Origin: Cacajao melanocephalus
Lineage: Eukaryota; Chordata; Mammalia; Primates; Pitheciidae
Length of the DNA stretch: 64,000 bases
Direction of reading: 5' to 3'
NCBI GenBank assembly: GCA_963573385.1
Contig: CAUYLG010070401.1
Span: 97,464-161,463, forward strand
Part shown: in pieces, positions 25,991-37,492 of the stretch
Layout: the number at the start of each line of letters is the position of its first letter
Position numbering within the stretch: the stretch's first letter is position 1
Made by a program: the position numbers and the translations under genes
Notes under the pieces: model-generated
What the model was told of the DNA's origin: nothing
The model's database searches: none
Seen by the model: the letters and a program-made list of their open reading frames with translations, nothing else

Positions 25991-28900
25991 CTGTAAAGGA
26001 ACGGTAAGGTGCCATCAGTCAAAAAAAAAAACAAAACAAACAAAAAAACCCTGTCAAGTCACGACCCCCACCCTCAACTCTCAAAGAGGCCCAAAACAAC
26101 CTCGGTGCATATATTACAGCCTGTGGGAACCACAAAATTTGAGTTCTGGGACATCATCTTCAAATTTCCTGGGTCCCTTGTAGAATTTAACAACCAAGCC
26201 GCCTACTAGTCTTTCAAGGACTGTGCAATTATGCTAGGAATTACTGAATATTCCATCTTAAAATACACCTTTCATTTAACATGCTAAGTCCCAAAATGGA
26301 TAACAAAGACACCAAACACCTTTTATCAAGGCACTTAGTTCAAGACAACTCACTGGAGCATCAAACTCCAAGCTCTTAACCCTTTCACAGGACAAGAAAC
26401 GAACCTTCTCTCGCAAACGCTCGAGTTTGGCAGCCATTTGTGCCTCTCGGTTCTCTTTGTTAGCTTCCATTTTGTGGGTCAGTTTCTCTTCTGCCATTTT
26501 ACTGAAGTTGTTGTTCTCTTCTATTGCCTTCTGAAGCACTTCTTTCTCGTGCTCTCGTTTCTCAGCAAGCTGCTTCAAGACCTCAGCTTCATGGGACTGG
26601 AAAGAAACGTTTAACAGGCTAGACACTCTAAAATGTATTCACGCTGGGTACAGTGGCTCACGCCTGTAATCCCAGCACTTTGGGAGGCTGAGGTGAGTGG
26701 ATCATTTGAGTTCAAGAGTTCCAGACCAGCCTGGTCAAACATGGTGAAACTCCACCTCTACTAAAAATATAAAAATTAGCTGGGCATGGTGGCAGGCACC
26801 TGTAGTCCCAGCTACTTGGGAGGTTGAGGCAGGAGAACTGCTTCAACCGGGAGGTGGAGGTTGCAGTGAGCCAAGATTGCACCACTGTACTCCAGCCTGG
26901 GTGACAGAGCGAGACTCTATCTCAAAAAATAAAATGTATTCAGCATTAGTTAAAATTACAATAGAAATTATTTACTAAGGGGACTGAAAGGCAGAAAATA
27001 AGGTCCTTTTAAATAATACTGAAGTTAGGACCTGAATTATCCCGATCATAAAATACTATGAAAATGCTATTTTTTCTAGTATTTCTATTTACTTTGGAAA
27101 ACTGCTCTTATTTGTTCAGAAATCTCTTACCCAATTAGTTCTTAAGAAAATCCTTATTAAGATTTACTGCTTAATGGTATCTGGATGAGTTGAGGAATAT
27201 GCACTTGGGAGTGGCACTTTGATTATAAAGAATTTGACTATTTAACTTCAAAAGCTACCCAAAGAAAACCAGCTCATTGTAAAAATTTTAACCATAACTG
27301 ACAAAAAAAAAAAAATCAATGATAGAAAATTTAAGACTAAGCCTCCACATTACTATTTAAGACAGAAGGATTTGTTTCAAGGAAAAGGCTTACTAGCTTT
27401 TGTCTCAGGAAACTGCATTTATTACCAGACTATACCTTGGTATGCCACCTTCAAGAGAACAGCGTTAAAACATTCAGATGTGTTTGGAACCAATGACTTG
27501 CAGGATAACCACAGAGCATCTGCCACCGGTTCTATTGATTCTCTTCTGCCAAACCCTAGTCATGATGGGAGTTTCACTATATTTAGCCAGTTACTATGTA
27601 AAGCACAGGCCAATGACTACAGGGCCAGGGTTGATGTCTAAAAAACTTTCCATTGTCCAACCTTTGGTTATGTTGCTTCTTCCTACTCCATGAACTCAGA
27701 CTATTACATAGAAGCGCAGAAGACGACTCCTTAGTGTAAACACTGCTGCTCTTCAGGCAGGTGGGTGTGTGTATGTAAGAGTATGCGTGTGTGTGTGTGT
27801 ACTACAAATCACACTATGTTGGTCTGGGGCAGGTTATTACCTTACCTTTTGTGCCTTACTTGCCCCAGCTTTAAAATCAATCCAATCAGGGTTGTTGGGA
27901 AAGGGAGTTACATGAAAACTTATGTACAGTTCTTAAAGAGTAAAATAATGTTGAATGGAAAGAAATATACCAAAATGTTAACGATGGTTACTTCTGGGAA
28001 GTGGGATAATGAATACTTTTAATTTCCGTTTATAAATTTCTATATTTTCCAAATTTTCTACAACTAGCACATTAATATTTGTTGATTCTTCTGATTCGCC
28101 TTTAAAGACAGTACTTTATAATAGAATTGCTTAGATAAAAGCTACCATGATACCAGTTGAGCAACACAATCACACTAGCAATTTTAAAAGTTTTTATTGT
28201 ACAGCTCTCAAAAAACAAAGCCAAAGTGCCAAACAATCATCTGCCAATAAATCTTTTCAAAGAGGAAGCATGAAAGAAGCATGAGCTTCGGTTTAAGACA
28301 GACCAGGGCTTGAATTCTGACCTCAACACTTACTAGTTGCATGACTTCAGAAAAGTGATTTAACGTTCCTGAAACTGTTTCTAATTTCCATTATTTGGGT
28401 CAACACCAACTCTGTAGGGTCAATATATTAAAGGAGAAAAATATAAGCAAAGGAGCTGGCACGTAACAGGAATTCAATAAATGAAGGCTGGTATTTCCTT
28501 CCAGTAACTGGCATATGTAATCATCACAGTACAGCTACAATTCTGTTTTCTTCCTGTTATAGAAATAAAATTGATCTGACCATTACATAAATTAATATTC
28601 TGCTTTCTGTGAATTGCTCTGTTTACCTTGCGTCTTTCTTCTGCAGCTTCTAATTTCTTCTGAATTTCCTCCAGGGAAAGATCCTTCTTTTTTGGAGGGG
28701 AAAGGGGGAATTCCGGAACAGATTCCTTTGACCGAGGGCTGAGAATCAGCTCAAAAGCCTGGCCTGAGGCACGCTTCTCCAGTTCTTTCACCTGGATATC
28801 TAGAATTGATTATATTTATAATTAAAAAAACTGGACTCTCCTATTCTAATACACTGTTCTATAATTTCCTAAAAACCAAATCAATTTTCAGCAGCCCATG

Positions 28901-29727
28901 ATTCTTGGCTTTAAAAAAACAAAAAAAAAAATCAATTTAATGTACAGAACTAGGGCTGTTAAGGAAAATTGTGGCGTTTTTTCACCTTTTTATTTCTATC
29001 AGCCTACTGACACTACAGGAAGATGTGTTTGCAGGAACGATATTATTATCTAAATTTTCCCAGGGCCAGGTATCATGGCTCATGCCTGTAATCCCAGCAC
29101 TCTGGGAGGCCAAAATGGGAAGATCCTTTGAGCCCCAGAGTTTGAGACCAGTCTGGGCAACAAAGGGAGAGCCCATCTCTACAAAAAAAATAATAATAAT
29201 AAATTAGCTGAGTGTGGTGGCCCATGCATATAGTCCCAGATGCTACGAGTCTTGAGGTGGGAGAATTGCTTGAGCCCACTTGAGCTCCAGAGGTCAAGGC
29301 TGCAGTGAGTTATGATTGAGCCACTGCACTCCAGCCTGGACAACAGAGTGAGACTCTGTCTCAAAATAAACAAATAAATAAAAACCATCTCCCAGAAAAA
29401 CAAAGCTCAAGATTTTTGGATTAATAAATACTGTTTTGAGACATCAGTATCTGACAATTGCTTTCATAAAAAAAACACTTGTGCAAACTCCACAATTTTG
29501 CTTCAGACCAAGCCAAATTGTCTAATAATGAAACAATTATATGGTCTTGGCACATTCAAGTGATAATCATTTTTTAAATTCTTCTCCTATTCATAACATA
29601 GGTTTTTGATAAGACCAAAACATAAAGGCCAAATCAAAGGCATAAGACCTGAGCCATCTCAATCTAAAATCATAAGCCTATCACAATTTCAGCTTTTCCA
29701 AATAAATTACCTACCAGAAGAAGCCAT
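25919..29727 (-). CDS. STMN1: Stathmin 1 (oncoprotein 18), spliced
   Basis: CDS joins 29727-29715, 28799-28627, 26596-26405 and 25990-25919 (13+173+192+72 nt), giving 149 codons plus TAA. Stathmin is a small cytosolic phosphoprotein that sequesters two alpha/beta-tubulin dimers and promotes microtubule catastrophe. Visible hallmarks: the N-terminal cap residues 1-40; the serines phosphorylated in the family at 16 (KRASG), 25 (LSPRS), 38 (PLSPP) and 63 (RRKSHE); and a long charged helix from about 41 to 140 that binds tubulin. Length equals that of mammalian stathmin, and the protein matches human stathmin as I recall it at every residue. All introns have AG acceptors and GT donors. Nothing is broken. 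The long isoform with an alternative last exon was not located here. Confidence 0.98.
26405..26596 (-). CDS. STMN1: STMN1 exon 4
   Basis: 192 nt, phase 0 at both ends, residues 63-126 from [10 protein letters not shown] to LERLREK: most of the second half of the tubulin-binding helix. Acceptor TTTCCAG; donor AAG/GTTCGT, a weaker GT donor than the others. Its first codon is Ser63, the PKA-site serine, so the RRK/S motif is split by the intron. An antisense Alu ends 46 bp upstream of the acceptor. Confidence 0.97.
26643..26930 (+). repeat. Alu in STMN1 intron 3, antisense to the gene
   Basis: Two-arm Alu with 'aaaatgtattca' on both sides (about 26631 and 26930). Because STMN1 is on the minus strand, the transcript carries the U-rich antisense Alu close to the exon 4 acceptor. 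Confidence 0.95.
27000..27900. other. STMN1 intron 3, middle
   Basis: AT-rich intronic DNA with an imperfect (GT)n patch at about 27763-27800. No exon signals recognised. Confidence 0.5.
27900..28075 (+). mobile_element. L1M 3' scrap in STMN1 intron 3
   Basis: 'gatggttacttctgggaagt' and 'tatattttccaaattttcta' are typical of old L1/L2-type 3' text. Confidence 0.4.
28265..28490 (+). repeat. MIR SINE in STMN1 intron 3
   Basis: 'gaccagggcttgaattctga', 'ctagttgcatgacttcagaa' and 'agctggcacgtaacaggaat' are in MIR order. Confidence 0.65.
28627..28799 (-). CDS. STMN1: STMN1 exon 3
   Basis: 173 nt, residues 5 (split codon) to 62. Starts ATATCCAGGTGAAAG after a TCTAG acceptor and ends CGCAAG/GTAAAC. 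Contains Ser16, Ser25 and Ser38 with their flanking Pro or basic residues, and the start of the tubulin-binding helix ([10 protein letters not shown]). Confidence 0.98.
29063..29390 (+). repeat. Alu in STMN1 intron 2, antisense to the gene
   Basis: 'gggccaggtatcatggctca' to 'gagactctgtctcaaaataa'; diverged AluJ-like, both arms. Confidence 0.9.
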
Positions 29728-29777
29728 GGTGAATAGAAGACAAGCGAGCTGCACGATCAACTGGGATAAGGAAAGCC
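29715..29777 (-). CDS. STMN1: STMN1 exon 2 (5' UTR and first 13 coding nt)
   Basis: 63-nt exon. The acceptor ATTTTCAG precedes GGCTTTCCTTATCCCAG. The start codon at 29727-29725 is in a strong Kozak context (TCACCATGG). The CDS part reads ATGGCTTCTTCTG, then the GTAGGT donor. The 5' UTR part looks a little shorter than in the human mRNA I recall. Confidence 0.95.
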
Positions 29778-30569
29778 CTGAAAATGATTTTCAAAAACAT
29801 GCAATCACTTTCTTTGCCTTTCTGTATGTCATCAACACAAAAGAGATTTCAAATCACATCTACATATGTTGTCAGAAAAATCACTACGTGGAATAAAGAC
29901 GTCATTAACCACGAAAAAAATTCCCAAAATATACAAAATAAACATACTGGGAAAAATGACCTGAATATTATATTGGTGGCAGAAAATCAACTTAACTGAG
30001 CTTGCCCGTTCATAAAACTCTTGTATTTTTAAAATCAAAAGAAGTCACAAGGCTGAAGGATTTTTCTCCCCATAAACGCTTTAATTTCCCCGAAACTGTA
30101 AGAAGATATTCCAGATTCAACTCAACAGTGCCCCCGGAGCCATCTTAATACTGCCTACAACTCATTGTGCAAATGAAATACCCACCCCTGCTTTGTCTGT
30201 GTCTGACGTGGTAGATAACAAAACGCCCAAGCTAATATTAACCAATAATGTTGAATTCCTATTGTCCCTCAGGTTTAAGCTTCTTTGCCCAACAGCAAGC
30301 AAAATGATTATGAACCCCTAGATTTTAAGTTACAATATTTGGTGCTGTTATGTCATGAAAAATGCTGTATCTCTTTATCTTTTTAAGATTATGATTTTTG
30401 TAGACTCCAGCTAATACCAAAAACGTAGGATGATAGGTTCCCAAAAGATAGAAATTAAAATCAGAGGCAGCAATAAGATTTAGGAAAAGCAGAGCCTTAG
30501 ATGCAGCACCGGACCCAGGATGGGCGTGGCCCTGGTCCAGGCGAGGAAAAGCGGACCGGTCGCCCCCGG

Positions 30570-30709
30570 CCAATCAGAGCATGCCCTGCGCTCCGGCCCC
30601 TGGCCCCGCCCCCTTCCTCCCCGCGCCTTTTCGAATCTCCCCGAACCCTTAACACCGCAGAGCCCGCGCGCGTGGGAAGGGGAGGGGTGGGCGGGGCTAA
30701 CGGTCCAAT
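30570..30709 (-). promoter_or_regulatory. STMN1: Putative second STMN1 promoter within intron 1
   Basis: Cluster of CCAATCAG (30570-30577), TTCGAA (30630-30635, resembling a CHR cell-cycle element), GC box GGGCGG (30689-30694) and CCAAT (30705-30709). Two CCAAT boxes flanking a CHR-like site are typical of cell-cycle promoters, and STMN1 is a known proliferation gene. The transcription start is not visible from sequence alone. Confidence 0.45.
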
Positions 30710-31388
30710 CCGGGTAACTCCGCCCCTGCCAGACTCCCCCGGCGCGCATGCCCCCCCTACTCCCGCCAAAAACACCTCCAAGCAGCCGCCACCACCCCCG
30801 TCACAGTTAAGCAGGTGGGGCAGGCCACGGGAATGGGCCCCCGGGTGGCCCCGTGGTGGACTCGCCACCGCCTCCCGCCGTCCCCAACTCCAACCTGCCG
30901 TCACCCAAGCTGTCCGCGCGTCCGGCCGCGAAGACAGAAGAGCCACCGCAAGGCCCGGGAACGCCACCCCTCAGTCACCAGCTGCGGTCGCCAGAGGACG
31001 GTCGCGGCCCTGGCCGCCCGCAGTTCGGCTCTAAAGCCGCTGGTCCCCGGGGCCGCCGCCCCGTCCTTTCAGACAATGGGGACCCCGGCGGGGCCCGCAG
31101 GGGAGGGAGGGAGGCAAACAAGGGCCCACGCCCCCTATTGTCTCCTCGACGGCACCCCGGAGCAGACGCCCGGAGCTCGCCCAGCCCCCTGCCCACGAAC
31201 AGCCGCACCCCCAGACAGCGGGGACAAAGGCGAGGCTCCGCCCGAGCTACACACAAAGCGGAGCGACCCCCGCCCACCAGCCCCTCCGGGGCCCGCAGCC
31301 CCGCCCGCTGTCCTGCAGCAGGGGGTCGCTGCCACTGCCCGGCCCCTCCCGCCGACCGCGTCCCCCTCACCGGCCGCAGCCAGCCGCC

Positions 31389-31482
31389 GCAGCCTCCTCG
31401 CGAGCCCCGTACCCACCTGCTCAGTCCGAGCTGCCCGACCACACTCTGAGCACCAACAGACCCGGGCGCGCACAAAAGCGCC
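31389..31482 (-). ncRNA. MIR3917: mir-3917 precursor overlapping STMN1 exon 1/intron 1
   Basis: The minus strand carries the 20-nt mature sequence GCTCGGACTGAGCAGGTGGG at 31431-31412, identical to hsa-miR-3917 as I recall it. The 94-nt precursor region begins GGCGCTTTTGTGCGCGCCCG. It differs from the recalled 93-nt human hairpin at about three bases plus one inserted base. It spans the exon 1 splice donor, so making the miRNA and splicing exon 1 would compete in one transcript. Confidence 0.8.
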
Positions 31483-31488
31483 AAACAG
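31417..31488 (-). other. STMN1: STMN1 exon 1 (5' UTR)
   Basis: Ends ...CTCGGACTGAGCAG/GTGGGT, a strong GT donor, matching the known STMN1 5' UTR. The 5' limit is estimated. Intron 1 is about 1.64 kb and carries no Alu. Confidence 0.85.
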
Positions 31489-31560
31489 CGGCACGTGACC
31501 TCCCCGCGGGGCTCCGCATTGGCCGAGAGCAGCGGCACGTGCCGCCCCCGCCCCCACAGC
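31489..31560 (-). promoter_or_regulatory. STMN1: STMN1 exon 1 core promoter
   Basis: Upstream of exon 1: E-boxes CACGTG at 31492-31497 and 31536-31541, an inverted CCAAT box (ATTGG, 31518-31522) between them, and GC boxes from 31542. No TATA box. Fits a TATA-less CpG-island promoter. Confidence 0.65.
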
Positions 31561-31659
31561 TCGCGTGGAGCCCCGCCCCCTGGGACCCCGAAGCACCTCG
31601 GGAAGTGTAGTCCTGGCCGGCAGGGTAGAGGGACAATGCTGGGGGTTGCGGGGTGCCTA

Positions 31660-33645
31660 GGGAGCATCCCTAGGTGTGAGCCTGGGGCTGGGGGGTGGTC
31701 TCGCTGTGGAGGAGGGCGTGGCAGTGGATCCCGTACTGGGTCTGAACCAGCTCTCCCATCTCCAGAACAAGGGCGTGGCTGAGTAGGGTTGTGGTGGGGG
31801 GGGTCCCTTCCCTACCTTTCAGAAGTTGGCCGCCTGGACTCCGCCTCGTAGAGCCACGTGTCCGCCTCGCCCCAAGGGCAGCACTCGGACAGAGTAGTGC
31901 CCCTTCTAGTGCCCCACCCACCTGGGTGCCTAAGAGGCACGAGCCCCTGTGACAGCACAATGCCCCTCTACGCCCTGCAGGGCCCCCTGCCTCCAGCGCC
32001 CCACACCGACACCGGCATGTCACCCATATTGTGACATCATCTTAATTTCTACCCCACTCAGCCCACAGGTCGCGGGCGTGGCCCTTCCCTCACTGTGTGC
32101 GTTCTTGCCAGCATCCTCAGGTTCCCGAGCCGGTGACCAGGGACCTGTGCGAGAAAGCCTGAGGCTTTGGAATTTGATCGTCTTTGGTCTAACAAAGCCA
32201 CTCAGCTTAAATGCAGACTCCATCTGTTCTGCCAAGCCTTTGGATGATAGGAGGGGAGGAAGAGCGATAGCCGTTCTAGACTACACAGATTGCAGTTAAG
32301 TGTTGCTTTTGTTCTTAGAGCACGTGCTCCCCAGAGCAGCCCTGGGCTCTTTCTAAAAATCAAAAAAAGGAGACACAAGGTCACTGTTCCCCCTGACCTG
32401 GATAGCTCAGAACCTTAGCAAAGGCACAAAGGAAATTGGTCAAACCGTGGCTTAGAATAACTGACCCTTTCTCCCACAAGAAGAGGAAAAAAATAAATGA
32501 AATGTACATGGTCCCCGCCTCCTCCTATTCTCTGACCAAGACCGTGTCCTTGGGTGGTGGTCAATACATGAAGGCACCTGCTTTGCGATCCCGACTAAGC
32601 AGAAGAGACATCTTTATTTTATTAACGGGCTGCGTCTTCCCAAATCAAGAAATAAATGTGACCAACCTCCCTGAAACAACTGTCCTAATTTAGAAAGACT
32701 TCCATGCCTAGTCACTAGTGATGTGCCAGAGATAAAATACAACTGATAGATGCCCGAGACAATGAAAACTGGATCATACAAGCAGCAGACACACTACACA
32801 AAGCAAACAATTAGCAATGAACTGTTGCCTGAAATATGCTTGTTGCGGCATTTTTTCCAACAATCGCCCTTGTGTGGGGTCAGCCTCCCCCCTCAAGCCA
32901 ATCTAAGTGGTTTTCACTTAGCCTGTCAGCAGGACCAGGGATAATTCAGATTTTGAGCCTTTAAAGGCTTCTCCTTCTCAGACCAAACTTAGCTTCAAAA
33001 TGGCTAGGTGCTTCCATCTGTCATTTTTCTGAACAGAATCTCAGAAATCATTAGAAAAGTTGGAGAGCGATGGGGAAGAGACCCTGTGGGAAAGCGACAG
33101 ATAGGCAACACAAATGAGCAAGGAACCCAAGCCCAAGAGGTCCTTACCCACTGAACAGGCTTTTTATCTTGAAGTCTTTGTATTTGATCTGGAGGTTCAC
33201 AGAGGAAGGTCCCACTCATTTAATGCATTTTTTTAAATAAGAGAAATTGCCACACAAAAATCTCACATTCCTGACTATTAATGTTGTGACAGAAAAAAAA
33301 ATACACCTTTCAAAACACTGATTATTTTACAGCACTTAATGCTGTTCCCCCCCACCTTTTCTTTCTCCCTAGAGCAGATGTCTATTTCCATGGAAACCAT
33401 AGCAAGGAACGTAGATGTTAGAACTCATGTCAATTTTTAATCTTTTTTAGCAATGCCACTTGGCTTCTGGGTTTGTTGGGAGATACCTGGTCCTGCCAGT
33501 CTGTGACAGTGTCCTGAACTCTTCACAGCTGCTTGAGGACTAAGAAGGCTGGGATAAGGTTTCCCCTAGAATGAGCCTGTGAATAAAAAGATGCTTTTGA
33601 GGTGGGATGATTCTTGTCATTTTATTATTATTATTATTATTTGAT
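31660..33645. other. Upstream flank of STMN1
   Basis: GC-rich to about 32,150, then ordinary single-copy-looking DNA. No Alu. A divergent plus-strand transcript from the island is possible, but no exon could be recognised. Confidence 0.4.
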
Positions 33646-33654
33646 TTAAAAACA

Positions 33655-33775
33655 AATTGAGACAGGGTCTTACTGTGTTGCCCAGGTTGACTTCAAACTT
33701 CTGGGGTCAAGCGATCCTCTTGTCTCAACCTCCCAAAGTGCTGGGATTACAGGCATCAGCCAACGCACCCGGCCT
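33655..33775 (-). repeat. Antisense Alu monomer
   Basis: 'gagacagggtcttactgtgt' to 'caacgcacccggcc', one arm only, next to a (TTA)n patch at 33628-33642. Confidence 0.85.
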
Positions 33776-33779
33776 GATC

Positions 33780-34440
33780 CCTGTTCTTTAGGGTGGGGCT
33801 GCCTTCCTGAGATCCAGATCACAGCTCATTATTGTCAGCTTTTGTGGGTGTCCTATATGGGCCATGGAACAGGAAGGGCTTTCAACTGTAAGGAGAAACA
33901 ACAGCTTTGCCACTTCACCTTGGAGAGGGGCAGAATCTCCCTTCTCAAAAGCTTCCTGAACGAACTTCAAGATCCACTCTCTTCTGAAGTGGCAACAAGG
34001 AGTTAATGTTCACATCTTGGAACTGTCTATCTTTGCCCATGAGAATTATTTTTGCCTCTGCTCAGATGGTTTGGTTGGATTGTTATGGAGCTGGCTGTGA
34101 CTATGGATGCATACAACCAAGTGGAGATATGGCAGTCATCCAGCTTATTTGATCTGTGTAGACAGCTAAAGGAGAGCACTTCAGTCTTCAAAGCCCAGAA
34201 GGAATGTCTATACTGATCAAATGGCCAGCCTGGCTGTTGTCAGATTTCCTCTCCTGCCAGAGAGCCCAGCAGCCTTTGTTCATTGTTGGGCTTGAGGCTG
34301 CGGGGTTTGTCTCCCACAGGACGCCTCCGAGTTCCACTGCTGCTTGCGAGGCCTGTCTTTGGCCAGAGGGTGTCATGGGAGAGGTTTGCTTGTTGTCCCC
34401 AGTCTCTCTGTTCCCTTTGTCCCCTAATCCTCAAGCACTG
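33780..34440. other. Intergenic, no gene recognised
   Basis: Non-repeat-looking DNA; no gene. Confidence 0.4.
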
Positions 34441-34570
34441 TGCTCTAACACTCCCTTCTCTGTTCAAAACCTGTGAGTCTGCCATTTTACACGTCCATCT
34501 CCCTCACTAGACCGTTAGGTCCTAGAGGGCAAGTCTTTGTTTTGGTATCCCTAGTGCAGTGCCCAGCCTC
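34440..34570 (+). repeat. L2 LINE 3' fragment
   Basis: 'tagaccgttaggtcctagag', 'ggcaagtctttgttttggta' and 'tccctagtgcagtgcccagc' follow the L2 3' order. Confidence 0.5.
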
Positions 34571-34669
34571 GGGCCTGGCCCAGGATGGTGGCGCCTGGAT
34601 GTTTGCAGAGAACTTTGGGAAAGAACAACGTCTCTCATCCTGTGATCTTCTGTCTCTCCTGTGATATTA

Positions 34670-34780
34670 GACACCTGCACTCTATGGGAGTGGTGAGGAT
34701 TAAATGAAATAATGTAAATGAAAACACGTAGCACAATGCCTGGCACATCTAAAGTGTTGAGCACTTGCTCGGTATCATTG
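34670..34780 (+). repeat. MIR 3' fragment
   Basis: 'gtgaggattaaatgaaataa', 'tagcacaatgcctggcacat' is the MIR 3' end. Confidence 0.6.
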
Positions 34781-34949
34781 CTAGAGATGTTTCCTGATTG
34801 CTATAGATTATTGAATGAATAATTATCAGACTTTCATCCTTTGATGGAAATTGTAGTCACTGGGTTAACTCATCCCATGGGGTTAAATTCAATTCATTTA
34901 ACATTTAAATAGGTAACACATTCACATGGTTTAAAAATAAAGTATAAGG

Positions 34950-35248
34950 GCTGGGTGAGGTGGCTCACGCCTGTAATCCCGGCAGTTTGAGAGGCCGAGG
35001 TGGGTGGATCATGAGGTCAGGAGTTCAAGACCAGCCTGGCCAAGACAGTGAACCCCATCTCTACTAAAAATACAAAAATTAGCCGGGCATGATGGCAGGC
35101 ACCTATAATCCCAGCTACTTGGGAGGCTGAAGCAGAGAACTGCTTGAACCTGGAAGGCTGAGGTTGTAGTAAACTGAGATTGGGCCATTGCACTCCAGCC
35201 TGGGCGACAGAGTGCAACTCTGTCTTAGAAAAAAATTAATAAAGAAAG
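34950..35248 (+). repeat. Alu element with TSD
   Basis: 'gggctgggtgaggtggctca' to an AAAGAAAG tail. 'aaagtataag' flanks both ends. Confidence 0.94.
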
Positions 35249-35480
35249 AAAGAAAGTATAAGAAATCCTCCTCCCTTCTCTATCCCTGTCTTCCAAATTC
35301 TCTACCAACCATACCCCTACCATAATCTCTGTTAACCAGTTTCCTGTGTATCCAGGAGTTTTTTCATGTGTACACAAGCAAACTTGTAGGTATACATTAA
35401 TATCCCCCTCCTTTTATGCAAATGATAGCCTCCTATAACTGTCTTTGCTTACCAGTTTTCACTTAACAATACATGTCAGC

Positions 35481-35747
35481 GTCTGGGTATGGTAGCTCAC
35501 ACCTGTAATCCCAGCACTTTGGGAGGCTGGGCAGAAGGATCGCCTGAGGCCAGTAGTTTGAGACCAGCCTGTGCTACATAGCAAGAACTTGCCCCTACAA
35601 ATAAATTTAAAATTACAAATAGATAAATAAAATCAGCTGGGCATGGTGGCATGGGCCTGTAGTCCTAGCTAAAGTGGGGAACCACCTGCAGTGAGCCATG
35701 ATCACCCCACAATACTCCAGCCTGGGTGACAGAGTGAGACCCTGTCT
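35481..35747 (+). repeat. Alu (plus), outer member of a nested cluster
   Basis: 'gtctgggtatggtagctcac' to 'gacagagtgagaccctgtct'; the A-tail-like remnant appears to lie after two inserted antisense Alus, at 36369-36405. Confidence 0.85.
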
Positions 35748-36368
<621 letters not shown>

Positions 36369-36499
36369 GAGACTCTGTCTCCTAAACAAACAAACAAACA
36401 AACAAACCATGTCAGGGATCTTTTCCCTGTTCATACATCAGGCATTTCTTTGATCCGGTGTCCATGGTATGAATATTCCAAGATGCAGTTAACCAGTGC

Positions 36500-36725
36500 T
36501 CTATCCATGGCTCTTAGGTTACTTCCAAATATTTGGAATAGCTCACCATGTTGTAATGAATGACCTACTTCATATGGCATTTCCCATGGATGTGAGTATA
36601 TCTGCAAAACATATTCCTAGAAATGGTATTTCAGGGCTAAAAGGCAAGCACATTTGTAATTTGGTTAGTGCCAAATTGCCTTCCACATTGTACGAATTCA
36701 ACACTCACCATGTGGCACTTTAATT
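36500..36725 (-). mobile_element. L1M fragment (antisense)
   Basis: 'caccatgttgtaatgaatga', 'cctagaaatggtatttcagg' and 'ccaaattgccttccacattg' are the reverse complement of an L1M 3' region. Confidence 0.6.
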
Positions 36726-36729
36726 CATT

Positions 36730-37165
36730 ATCTCAACTCATTCAAAAATGATTTGAAAGGCTTTGTCCCTAGAATTTTCAGGCATTAGAGAAAAGGAGGG
36801 GGAGGAACAGAAATCCTGAGAAAGACATGGCTGTCAATTCTCTCTATATTAATAACTCCTATAAATATTTGACAAGAAACAGGCTGATCTCAGAACAGCT
36901 TGGTGCCTGCACTGTGGCACCTGTCTCAGTCTTGTGACTCACGTGGCTGCAGTGAGATTGGAAGTACACTGTGAGATGGGAAGCTTTCTGAAGGCAGGGT
37001 CTTTCTCACTGCTGTATCTCACTCCCAATGATGCCTGACAGTACCTGGCATGGAACTTATTGAATTGACTCTAAGATGTATTTTCTCCCCACATTTTTTG
37101 ATCTTTGAAATCAGTTGGTCCGCGTAGTCGATAAATACCATGTTATGATTATTGACATCATGTAT
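36730..37165. other. Intergenic with probable L2 scrap at 36960-37075
   Basis: 'ctgaaggcagggtctttctc' and 'gacagtacctggcatggaac' resemble an L2 3' end; the rest is unrecognised. Confidence 0.4.
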
Positions 37166-37174
37166 CTTTTTTGT

Positions 37175-37478
37175 TGTTGTTCTTTGCCGTTTTGAGACAG
37201 GTTCTCACTCTGACACCCTGGTTGGAGTGCAGTGGTGTGAACACGGCTCACTGAAGCTTCAGTGTCTCAGGCTCAAGTGATTCTCTTGCCTCAGCCTTCT
37301 GAGTAGCTGGGACTACAGGTATATGTCACCAGGCCTGGCTAATTTTTAAATTTTTTTTAGAGATGGGGTCTTATCACGTTGCCCAGGCTGGTCTTGAGAT
37401 CCTGGTCTTAAGTGATCCTCCTGCCTTGGCCTCCCAAGGTGTTGGGGTTACAGGCATGAGCCAGTCCAGGTACACCTG
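37175..37478 (-). repeat. Alu (antisense), AluJ-like
   Basis: 'gagacaggttctcactctga' to 'ggcatgagccagtccagg'. Confidence 0.9.
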
Positions 37479-37492
37479 GCTTAGACTGGAAT

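Larger units (their letters stand above)
30485..31660. promoter_or_regulatory. STMN1: STMN1 CpG island
   Basis: Dense CpG and GC-rich sequence covering exon 1, its upstream flank and the proximal part of intron 1. Free of repeats. Long overlapping open frames on both strands (up to 230 codons) reflect the lack of A/T stops in CpG-island sequence. Confidence 0.9.

Noticed and set aside
30975..31667. 230-codon minus-strand and 227-codon plus-strand open frames
   Set aside because: Both overlap in CpG-island sequence over STMN1 exon 1; stop codons are rare because of GC content. No domain and no consistent start context.
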